Source of the DNA: Bathynomus jamesi
Taxonomy: Eukaryota > Arthropoda > Malacostraca > Isopoda > Cirolanidae
Direction: 5' to 3'
NCBI GenBank assembly: GCA_023014485.1
Contig: JAJOZX010005610.1
Span: 35,001 to 99,000, forward strand
DNA length: 64,000 nucleotides
Of the stretch, positions 36,480 through 46,812 are shown piece after piece. The notes below the pieces were generated by a model that saw only the letters and a program-made list of their open reading frames with translations, had not been told where the DNA came from and searched no databases. A program made the translations under genes and the position numbers. The number at the start of each line of letters is the position of its first letter. Positions within the stretch are counted from its first letter, which is position 1.

Positions 36480-37156
36480 TTTTCATTACTAAAAATACAC
36501 AATTGTGAATCTCAAAAATAAGATATGATTTGACTCAAAATAAGCATATCTGTAATAAGAATAAGCATAATTAACAAACATTTGAGAGAGAGAGAGTGTG
36601 TGTGAATATATGTTATACATAGGATGTAAATATATCATTTGTAGTTCTCTATTTTAGTCTGTATAAAACTCAAAATTTCAATGTACAAATATCAATATAC
36701 ATATTTTTTTCAATAATTTTTAAAATATCTTGCAACTTGATACCCACATTTTTTATTGTTTGTATCTTTTAACAATTAATGGAAGTTTAATAAAAGAAAT
36801 TTTTTTTTGGATTTCACTGTCTACGGAGAATGGGAGTCAAAAATAAAAAAGGGGGAAAATTTTCATTATTGTTCTAAACATTTGAATGTGGTATCATTTA
36901 ATAGATCTCTTCATGCTGATTCTAAAAATGTATAGTTTTATAGGTCTACGGTAAGATGTTTGGGAGTTATTGCCCATTAAAGTTATGTGGTAAAGTGGAG
37001 CCCATCTCAAAAACTATGGGTCATAGAACTTTTTTATTTGAACCAGTGAAATCAGCACCCAGAAGAACCCTGATATGTCAATTTTCATTAAAATCTGGGT
37101 TGGAGTGGTGACAAATTTTTAAATTTTTGGGCGATTTGTCCTGGACTGCCCCTATA

Positions 37157-40100
37157 ATATAGTCATTCCAGCTCAACTGGTACAGATTTCAGAAAGTTGG
37201 TCAGGTGACCATCTCCAATTTTCTTCAAATTTTCAGGGTTGATTCATATACCATTCAATAGCTTAAATCTAAAATTTTAGCTTCCTCAGTCAAAAAAATT
37301 AATTTTATGGTCGCTTAAATGGCCTCCACCTCCGACAAAAAATGCCCATGTTGGGCTTGATTGGCCAATGCCTTCATTTTGAGAGGCCTTGAAAAGTGTC
37401 TTCTAATAGGAGTAGAAACTTCAAATTTGTCATGCCAATACAACTTCTGGTGGGCATTTCAATTTTGCAAGCTAAAAGGCTGTGGAACAAATAGTTTGAG
37501 TTACAAGGGCTTAAACATGGCTCCATTTTGAAGCTTGCATCAATTCCTCCCACTTTTACGACTACCATTTTTAAAAGTTTTAGTTCTACATCAATCACAG
37601 CTGTTTTAATACTCCTAATAGTCTCTATAGGTTGTAAATTTATGAGTGAAATAAAAAAATAATCAAAAAAGGTTTTATTTCTATTTTTAAAAATTTCCAA
37701 AAGTTGATATTTTCACAAAATTTGCAAAATTAACATCAACTTTGGGGCTTACTATAAAGGTGTCCGAAATTAGTCAGGGAGTTGGTACTTCTAGTAAAGA
37801 AAGATACATATGTGTACAAAAACATATATTAAGGAATATATCTCAACTCAACTCCTTCATATAGTTTTGGCTATTCAAAGAAAAGTACTTTTGGTGAAAA
37901 ATTCTGAATTTTTTTCAAAACTTTGAAATGTTTAAATTTCTTTTTACAATATTGAATCGTAATTTTACTTCCATTTTATTACTTGGTAAGTTAATTCACA
38001 AATGTTAAATTATCTAAAGTTTTACTCATAAAAAAGACAATATATACCTAGATTACTACTACATTTGCAGTTAACACAACAGATGGACCAGCTTGTAGGC
38101 TCAATACTTGGATCTACCTAAGTAAATCATGTAGAACCATGTTCTACTGCTCTTTAAGCACTTCCTAGTAATTTAAATTATGCAGTTAGTACAGATAAAC
38201 TAGCAGTAACCACCATTTTCAGTACAAAACCTTAAATTTAAGTAGCTTTGTTGTATTACTTCCCTTAATACAAGTATGGAAAAAATGGGTCCTGCTCCAA
38301 CCAAAGTAGCTTAAACACAACCTAGGCTACGTTGGAGATGGAAGACCTAGGCCAAAGATGAACCAGCCTAACTTTGTCCATAAACAGGACTTCCATACTC
38401 TTTGTTAAACAATTACAGCTGAAATGTCAGCTTATTTAACCTAAATTTAATAACCAAAGGGAAATTTATGAACTTCTTACCTTGAAACTTTAATGTTTTA
38501 TTTATTGACACCAATAATGAACATTTTTATTCTGGCTTCTTTCGTCTCCCTTTTTTTTCGTCGCCCTTATTATTCTGCTTATTCAGCTTATCCCGATCTT
38601 TTTCTTCTTCCCAAAACGTGTTGCTATTTCTAGCTATGGGATCTTTTTTTCTTTTCATCCCATATTTGTTTCTTCATTGGTCTTTTTAATTTTTCTCAGC
38701 AAGAGTTCATGTTCTCCCCGAGTTATTTTTTATTATTATTTATTTTAATGTCAATATGGCTTATCCAAGATTAGGTGGGTCTTCCATTTCAGTACTCCCA
38801 AATTTTCCACAAGTGTACAGTACTTAGCTATATACAATAATGAATGCCTGAGTTTTTAAGCATGTGAATAATTATTGGCTATAAAGTTATATTCTTTTTT
38901 TAATATGTGTTGTTTTATGTAAATTCGTATGTAAACTTATATATAGCTAATAACTCTTATGTTTAGACACTGACTCAGGAATTTATTATTGTACTCAGGC
39001 TTTAAGTCTGATTGTCTTCAACACTCCATGGCCTCACAGCCATAAATTGGCAATTTATTATTCAGCTTGATACAGGTCTGTAGTTACTTAGGCTTTTTTT
39101 AAAATACTCCTCAATTTTAGATAAACAATCATTTGATAACTTGTACTGTCTCCCTATTTTCCCAGCAACTATAGGTGGTTCAATTGAACACAAAACATGT
39201 TGGAATGGAATCCAGCAAATGTCCTCTTGTTCAGGCCATTTAAAAGGATTCTTTTTCATGAAATTTACTAATAGATCCTTCTCAGTATCACACACTTCAA
39301 CTATGTTTCCAACAAACCAGTCACCTTCATAGAAACAGGCCACATATGTACCAGGTTTATATTGGTAAGCCACATTTTCTTGTGTAGCATTGAGGAACGA
39401 AAGTTATACGTTAAAGAAATTTTCATCACTAGAAATTTTGTACAGTTTAATGCCTGTTGATGAAGGTCTAAAGCAGTGATATGAATGGGTTCCTGGGATT
39501 GTCTTAATTAAGGAATACCTTTTTTCTAACTCAAATAAATTAGCATTTTCCTCAATTTTAGCTGAATCAATGTACAGAAATTGTATACCATTAATATTAG
39601 ATTTGCACCAATTGAACATCTCTTTTGGATTGGTGATGTGACCTTTACTTGTAGACTTGCCCAGGCAACTAACCTTTTGACGGTGCCACCAACACTATCA
39701 CAGGGGCTCTTTCCGTGAGAGGTGGCAAAAAAGTTCCATTCACATGTTAGTTGGAAATCTTTTTCATGTAACACTGAATTAATGATGTTTTTATAGTTTT
39801 TATATTGACTTGCTGCGCCATTGCTAAAGTAACAAATATGTTTTAGTTTAGGATTCTGACTTTTAAGTAATTTCAAGGCTTCACATAAAAAAGAATGAAC
39901 TGCAGTTGTGTTGTGTGTAAGTGAATCTGATATTACACAAAAATTTGTAACTTTTAGTTCACCATCAACTTTTTGATAGCAGACTACCAGATGCAAGGTA
40001 TCCTGGGTATTGTCCCAGTGATGCCCTTGTACGGCATCCTAAATTATAAAACTAGTTTTCAGAGAAGTCAACAAGCACTAATGCAGTAGAATCATTGAGG

Positions 40101-42890
40101 TTTTCTTTACAGTCAGACAAATATTTTGATTGGGCTTTTGCTATGAAATGGTGTACTTTCAACTTTTTTGCACTTTCACACATGTCTTCTACTACATTCA
40201 AAACACTTTTTGTCATTGTGACCAGTTGGGTATGGTCTGTATGAAGCCACTGCTTAAAGATAACCTCATCATCCATGTCATAATCATTGTTTTTTAAAAA
40301 TGGTAAGAAGCCAATCCCGTAATTCATTTAAACCAGGACATGTTTTGCAGTTATTAATCATGCAGTTTCTGGTTTCAGTGTTGCAGACTATTTTCCCTAG
40401 TAACTCTCTTAATTCTACTTTGATGGAGTGATTCACATAAAAGTTTAAAGTTCTGGTGTATTTCACAAATGCATACATTGTGTGATCCTTTACTCCCCAC
40501 ACCCATACACCATTTTGGTCTCAGTTCAAAAAACTTTGATTTGGAGATTTTGTCGTTTGGATATTTATTTTTGTAAAGCATATATAATTGTCTGATATTT
40601 GTCAACAACAGTATTTTCTGCTTGTGAACCTTCCCTTGTGGTGTTTTTATTGATTTGTAGTCTTTTTTACCAGGGTCTTGTAGTCTTTTATATGAATATA
40701 CTCTAGTATATTCATTGTTTTGGAAAAATTCTATCACTATTTCCTTTATTTCATCGCTTATACCCTTGCTACTCTTTTTATTTCTCATTATAGGAAGGAT
40801 ACCTTCTTTTCTCTTTAAGGCCCTCACAGCATTAACCATTCTGGCTGACACTTCAAATTCTTTCATAATTCTTTCTCTGGACCAGGTTTTACCAATTGGA
40901 AGGAGTGTTAGAATTTTATCTTTTCTTGTCTGGTACTAGTTTTACACTTTTCTTTCAGTTCCTCTATCATATGCTGATAACACTTTTCTTCCTCACTCTC
41001 TATAGGTTTCTCCGCTTCCTCATCCAAAATGCTAGGCTTCATATGAAGTACTTTTGACAGCTTTGATTTTGTTGATGTTTCAATTTGCTTTAGTTTCCTT
41101 TTCGCATAAAACTTCGATCTCTTGCTCTTACATACTTAATGGGTGAGCATTCTAGTGAACCTAACATTTCATCAAATGTCTCCTTAACTATTTCTTCTGG
41201 AACATATTCATCACTACCAGTATCTTTTTCATCTCCAATCGTCTTGGCTCTAGAGAAGCATGTTGAGCAAAGTTTCTGTCCTGGTATCAGATTCAGTCTA
41301 GTTGCTATGTCTTTGTCAATAATTTGTAGTGATTCTGCAAATAAAGTAGGGTAATGTAAACTCTAAACACATTGGAAAATAATTTTAAAACCTCATTTGG
41401 CTATAGGCTACTCGTATAAAATATTCAAAACATATGCATTCAGTAGCACAGTATATAGCCTACCCTATTAAAATTAAATAGCTAATTTAGGTTACAATTT
41501 ACAATATAAACTTCTTTATGAAATATAAATATATTAGTACCTATATTTACTTACTTATCATCTTCTTTCAATGATTTCTCCATGGATCTTGGCAGCTACA
41601 TTGCATTTGTTGGTAATGCATTCCAAACATTTTTTCATGGTGGTAGCATACAGTAGCACTATTTGGGTTGATTACAGTTGCTTTTGTTCTCCACAATAGC
41701 AGTTTCCTTGTTTCATCTGTCAGCTCATGTAAGGTATACATACCCACCTTCCTGGTGAGTCTGTGTTCATGACATGGATCATCCAAGTACATACCAAAGC
41801 TGCACTTTGATTCTTGATTAGAATAAGCCATTATTACAGGCAGTAAAATTAAGTTAATTGCTCTAGTTAAATTTTCTGAAAATAAAAGATCATGATCTAT
41901 AAAATAGGCCTGGACATTAATGATTAACCATCATGTTTTACATTTATAAGAATATACAAAGCGAAATGAGCTACCCAGAGCCCTTCGAGTCGCTGGTTGT
42001 TTTGACAGACATATTAAATTTCTTGTATGTTTTAGACTTATTTACATATTACAATTGTAAATCAACTTAAGTAATAAAATGGAAGTAAAATTACAATTCA
42101 ATGTCATAAATAGAAATTTAAAAATTTACAAATTTTGCAAAATTTTGAGATTTTTCACAAAAAGCACTTTTCTTTGAATCACCAAAACTATATGAAGGAG
42201 TTGAGTTGAGATCTATTCCTTAATATATGTTTTTGTACACATGTATCTTTCTTTACTAGAAGTATCAACTACCTGACTAATTTCGGACACCTTTATATTA
42301 AGCCCCAAAGTTGATGTTAATTTTGCAAATTTTGTGAAAATATCAACTTTTGGAAATTTTTAAAAATAGAAAAAAATCCTTTTTTGGTTATTTTTTTATT
42401 TCACTTATAAATTTACAACCCATAGAGACTATTAGGAGTATTAAAACAGCTGTGATTGATGTAGAACAAACTTTTGAAAATGGTAGAGTCGTAACAGTGG
42501 GAGGAATTGATGCAAGCTTCAAAATGGAGCCATATTTAAGCCCTTGTAACTTAGAAACTATTATTTGTTCCACAGCCTTTTTGCTTGCAAAATTGAAAAG
42601 CCCACCAGAAGTTGTATTGGCATGACAAATTTGAAGCTTCTACTCCTATTAGAAGACACTTCTCAAGGCCTCTCAAAATGAAGGCATTGGCCGATCAAGC
42701 CCAACATGGGCATTTTTTGTCAAAGGTTGGGGCCATTTAAGCGACCATAAAATTAAAAGTTTTTGACTGAGGAAGCTAAAATTTTAGATTTAAGCTATTG
42801 AATGGTGTATGAATCAACCCTGAAAATTTGAAGAAAATCAGAGATGGTCACCCGACCACCTGTGTACCAATTGAGCTGGAATGACCCTAA
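37157..42890 (-). mobile_element. B1: long-TIR DDD transposon, lineage B, next to C within E
   Basis: The ends contain GTCATTCCAGCTCAA at 37162 and, inverted, TTGAGCTGGAATGAC at 42871-42885. The repeats are about 840 bp (37162-38005 and 42055-42887), the longest here. TATA flanks both sides (37153-37156 and 42891-42894), though a few bases at each tip differ from copy B2, so the exact edge is uncertain. Size is 5.7 kb. The insertion is immediately beside the right end of C, using the same TATA. It is the uninterrupted sister of B2. Confidence 0.87.
39062..41831 (-). pseudogene. Lineage B DDD transposase, multi-exon, mildly broken
   Basis: The start at 41831 (MAYSNQESKCSFGM) opens a Cys/His-rich exon (DPCHEHRLTRKVGMY, CYHHEKMFGMHY). 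The second exon, 41335 leftward, has LIPGQKLCSTCFSRAK. The frame 40866-40375 has FEVSARMVNAVRALK, FFQNNEYTRVY, ELRPKWCMGVGSKGSH and CICEIHQNFKLL; the next has CMINNCKTCPG and FKQWLHTDHTQL. The core at 40060-39660 has LVLVDFSEN, YFSNGAASQYKNYK (Asp of the second site replaced by Asn, as in B2) and SHGKSPCDSVGGTVKR. The C-terminal domain at 39373-39062 (YKPGTYVACFYEGDWFVGNI, FKWPEQEDICWIP) is intact. One or two frameshifts are present. Confidence 0.87.
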
Positions 42891-42894
42891 TATA

Positions 42895-44466
42895 AGGTTG
42901 CAGTCCAAGGCCTTTTCAAACCATAAGGAAACCCTGCTCACTCAACCAGAAGGCCATCATCATTCAAGTTGACTTCGCAGAGAACTACAGCATTAAGCAC
43001 CAGGACAAGGTCATGGCATCACATTGGGCCTCGACAATACCAAATGAGGCATTTGCCATTTACACTTGCGTGATCCATTATGTACAGGGTAATGAGGTGA
43101 AAGTGCAATCAGTTGCCGCCATTTCAAACACCCAACACCATAGCATGTTAGTAATAGGTCTTCAACAGAGAGATCTTGAGATATGTAATGGAGGAGCTCT
43201 TGGTCAACGTAGATAAGATCATTCTGTGGACAGATGGGCTGCGTCCTATTTCAAGAACCAAAATGCCATGGCAGCCCTAATGTTCTACAGGGAGCTCTAC
43301 AAATGTTCCATAGAATGGCATTTCCATGAAAGCTATGATGGTATTGGAACAGTATTGAAGTCTAATGTTTATAAACAGGTAAGGGACCAAATCAACTTTT
43401 ACTATATGTAAATTAGTCTGTAAATTAAATTAATATCTGTATTCTATTAAATTAATTCTATCTGTAAAAATTAAATTAATATCTATATTAAATTAATATA
43501 TAATAATTATAATTTCAGGTACTCAGAGGATGATGCACTATCACTGATGCAAGATCTTTCTCTGAGGCTGCAGAGAAATTTGTCTCCAAGACCAAATTAA
43601 TATATGTTCCAAACAGGAGATGAATTCACAAAAAAGCATTTTTGACAACATCTGGAAGAATGTTAAAGGAGCCAAAGGGATCCAGAAGTGCAGGTATGGG
43701 ACCATATCACATAGCTCTGAAAACCAAGTAGTAAATTGCAACATTAGGTGTATATATTGGTACAGAATGAAATCATATCTGAGGTCAGAATAAGTTTTAA
43801 AATTAATCGAATATTTTCTGGTACTGTGCAGGAGGATCCAAGTTCTTGACAAATACTGCATTTAGCTCTTCTATGACAGCCATAACATCCAACTGTATAC
43901 CACCTGCAATTTGTTACCATCTGGTACATATGAATCTGAGTTGGGCACCAGCACAGGCTTCGAATCCTCAGACACAAATAACCCTGAATGCACCTTCACA
44001 GTTCCTACAACTGACAGCTTGATGATTGTCTCCTCATCCCCAACAAATGTCAAAAGACCATAGGTATGCAAAACTGTGATTTTAAGCTAATTTCATTTTA
44101 AGTGGAATTTTCATAGTATATGCTCTTCTTTTAGTCTTTTTATTTATTTATTTTGGTTAATTTTTATTATTAATTTTCATTTATATGACACAGGTTGGGG
44201 AGTATGTCCTCAGGTACACCACCAAAAGAAATATTAAAAAATTCTATGTTGCTATCATTGAGGAGATCAATCTGACTGCTGCAACTGGTAACTACTGCAT
44301 TAGTTGCATGAAGAAATCCTCTGAGTCAAATTTCACCTTCCCAAGTAATCCAGACATTGATGTTGTGGATTATGAAGACATTGAAAAACAGCTTCCACAA
44401 CCAAACATTTCCAATTGTGGGATGCATTCATTCCCTGAAGTTGAATTCCCAAGTGGAACAGTCTAA
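42895..44466 (+). pseudogene. Lineage E DDD transposase, C-terminal half, four exons
   Basis: The first catalytic Asp lies in IIIQVDFAENYSIKHQD at about 42955. IILWTDGLR at about 43215 equals the second (YFTDG), and DGIGTVLKSNVYKQV the third, but the preceding HGKG part is deleted. GT/AG introns are visible at 43379-43518, 43694-43831 and 44064-44193, each join following the family pattern. The last exon, VGEYVLRYTTKRNIKKFYVAI and NFTFPSNPDIDVVDYEDI, is the E version of the C-terminal small domain and stops at 44466. Shifts occur near 43220. The N-terminal half is at 29790-30754. Confidence 0.83.
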
Positions 44467-45130
44467 TAAGTCAAACTAGTTTTATAGCCTGTAGTTTATG
44501 TTTGCTTAAATTAGTGATGTTAGAAAATGCAAAATTTTTGGTGAATTATGAGTAACAATAAAAAGTGATAAACTGGCCCAAAGTGCATTCATATTACAAA
44601 CATTTAAATTATTTATAAGAATATACATATATCAAGGAATCTTACTGATACAAGTCACATCACAATTTGATTGCTTTATTTGCATATTTTTACAGAAAAT
44701 TCAGAGGGCTATAACCATTATGGAAATACATGGAACGACCGTTACACCACCTGATTGCTAATAACTAAAAACCTGAAGTACATACTTCATTGCTAACACC
44801 ACCATCAGAAATGCTATTCCCTCGAGTATGTTTGCTGTAAATATTAAAGTCGTAGGTCTTCACAAATCACAGAGTTTGAGAATAGAAATGCATGAAGTGT
44901 GCATAAGGTAGCGTCATGGGTATAACTTACCTCCATTTTTGGCTATTGTAACTTCAAATGTAATACAGTAAATTAAATCTTTTTGCAGTAAATTAATCCT
45001 TAGACTCACCTATACACCATTAACAAATTATTGGTTTATTGCAAGTTTGCAAGTAGTCTGAGAATTATTGCACTAGGAATGTAAAAACCTATGTTCAAAC
45101 GGTACGACCATTACGATGGAATAACCCTTA

Positions 45131-46020
45131 GCATTCTGATGAATTGTGCAGATGCACACACACTGTCCCACTTGCTCCTGCCAAAACACATTCTTTGGGG
45201 CATAGCATCGCAAATTTCAAAAATTCTATAGAGAGCTGGAAACAAACTTAAATTGTTGATAGTTTTATGTAATCTAAAAGAAACAACCTTTTGATATTTT
45301 TTTTTGTTCACCATTTTCTTTTATTGTTACGCAGTCTTTCTTGCCTGCCATTTGTCCTCTTATTTCATCATTTCTAAAAAACTAACAGTGTTAGTTACTT
45401 CCAGTGGCAATTCCTTCCCCATCTTTGGATTCAGTGACGACAATATTCCCTTTTCTTTTGCAAGCTGCTGAGCCTGAATAGCCATCCTTTGTGAACAGTT
45501 AAATTCTTGAATTAGTTTTCTTACACTCATTGATGGTGCAAAAACAATTAATCATAATTTGGTCATGTTTATCTGAGTTTTGATATTTATCTTTCAATGT
45601 TTGGACAACTACTTCTGGCTCGGACAGTTTGTCTACATTTGATGGACCTGGCTCTTGAGGAATTTCACCTACCATATCTAAGTGTCTTCTTACTGAACTT
45701 TGTATTTTGGCCATTTTTGTTGGGAGGTATGCTTCATTTCTTTGAATCTTGCGCTTGACAATCAGACTTTCCCCAATCATGGTGATTGTCTCATTCATTG
45801 CTGACAGTTCAGTCTCCTTGTCAACAAAAATATCATCTGATAACATGGTTTCCATAGTAGTATCAGACAAGCTTGATAATATTTCTGGTTCTGCTATATT
45901 TTCAACTTTAAAATAGGTAAGGAAAATTTTTTTCTGCATGATGAACATAATTTTTGGCCTGGCTTCAAATGATTTGGAAATTTTTCTATCAGTGATTGTG
46001 AAGCAGGCTGGGAATTGAAT
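45131..46020 (-). pseudogene. Lineage D DDD transposase, N-terminal half
   Basis: Reading from about 46020: NHLKPGQKLCSSCRKKFS, the shared N-terminal CxxC unit; then 45948-45499 with a Glu/Ser-rich linker and EIPQEPGPSNVDKLSE. Next come QRMAIQAQQLAKEKGILS and MAGKKDC, equivalent to the PGKKD region, and finally VCICTIHQNAK, where E cuts the gene at CTTA (45127-45130). The continuation LMMTGSRM is found at about 29070. Several shifts are present. Confidence 0.82.
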
Positions 46021-46351
46021 GGATCACAACAATATTTTGATAACATTTATCAGCATATAGTCAAAACCTGAACACACACATTTAAAATGATTAAATATAC
46101 AAATTATTTAGGTATTGTGATGAAAATTACTGTTCTTTTAGAGCAGCAAATACCTTAATATTTGCAAAAATCTTAATACATAGTTTATTTATCAAACTAT
46201 GAATGTACTACTATGTAGCTATATTTATACATACATATGTACATATATTTATACAGTAGACTCGCAACTTACGTGGGGGTTATGTTCCTGGGACCCCGTG
46301 TAAAGTCAGAAACAAAACAAAAAAAACCTAAATCACCCTTAAATCACTATA

Positions 46352-46812
46352 CAGTCGACCCTCGTTTAACGTCATTGATTCATTCTGGGAAAAGTGACAT
46401 TAACTGAAAGTGATGTTAAACGAAGTACATGTTCAATGGGGTTTTAGGTAATCCACTCCAGAGATTCAGATTCAGATTCCTTTGCCATCTCTTGAAGGTC
46501 TGTTGCATTTAACTCCCTCTCATGCGCTTGAAGAAGTTCCTGCACATCATCATCAACTTCCAGTCCCATTGCCTGCCCAAGGTGGAGGATTTCAGCTTCA
46601 GGATTGCTTTGTTCCTCAAAGCCCACAAAATGATAGATCACAGAGGGTCACAGTTTCTTCCACACAGAGTTCATAGTGGTTGTGGTTACCTCTTTCCATG
46701 CCTTTACAACAATTCTAACAGCCAGTAAACGGGGTAAGTGATGTAGAACAAATGCATGTACACCAATGGAGGCTTTGACACTAAATGAAAAGACTTAAAC
46801 AAGGTTCAACTG
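46352..46812 (-). mobile_element. Inner Tigger-type element, TA target
   Basis: The left end CAGTCGACCCTCGTTTAACG and right end AAACAAGGTTCAACTG are imperfect inverted repeats flanked by TA (46350-46351 and 46813-46814). It carries the C-terminal piece of a Tigger transposase. Confidence 0.85.
46444..46641 (-). pseudogene. Tigger (pogo-like) transposase, C-terminal end
   Basis: The 65-residue frame reads LGQAMGLEVDDDVQELLQAH and ERELNATDLQEM, which is the acidic, helical C-terminus of Tigger-type DDE transposases (usual form GxxVxxDDVxELLxxHxxELTxxEL). The catalytic domain is missing. The fragment fits the surrounding element's ends. Confidence 0.75.

Larger units (their letters stand above)
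30759..37152 (-). mobile_element. C: long-TIR DDD transposon, lineage C, inserted into E
   Basis: The ends are GGGGCATTCCAGGAGAG and CCTGGACTGCCCC, flanked by TATA (30755-30758 and 37153-37156). The inverted repeats are about 530 bp once the piggyBac in the left arm is removed (30759-31136 plus 33405-33555, against 36630-37152). Without the piggyBac the element is about 4.1 kb. The transposase is on the minus strand. It interrupts the coding sequence of E. Confidence 0.9.
29080..45126 (+). mobile_element. E: DDD transposon, lineage E, inserted into D, split by C and B1
   Basis: The 4-bp duplication CTTA lies at 29076-29079 and 45127-45130, and joining the flanks restores the D protein frame (HQNAK then LMMTG). 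The ends are ATGCCCATTCCACGC on the left and, outward on the right, GGTTATTCCATCG; only about 12 bases of inverted similarity are seen, unlike the long repeats of A-D. Without C and B1 the element is about 3.9 kb. Its gene is on the plus strand. The noncoding parts, 29080-29789 and 44467-45126, show nothing else recognisable. Confidence 0.87.

Noticed and set aside
37374..37700. Open frames in the B inverted repeats (also 42350-42625, 50840-51112, 61669-61884)
   Set aside because: They recur in all four repeat arms, on either strand according to the arm, and have no family motif; they are chance frames in noncoding terminal repeats.
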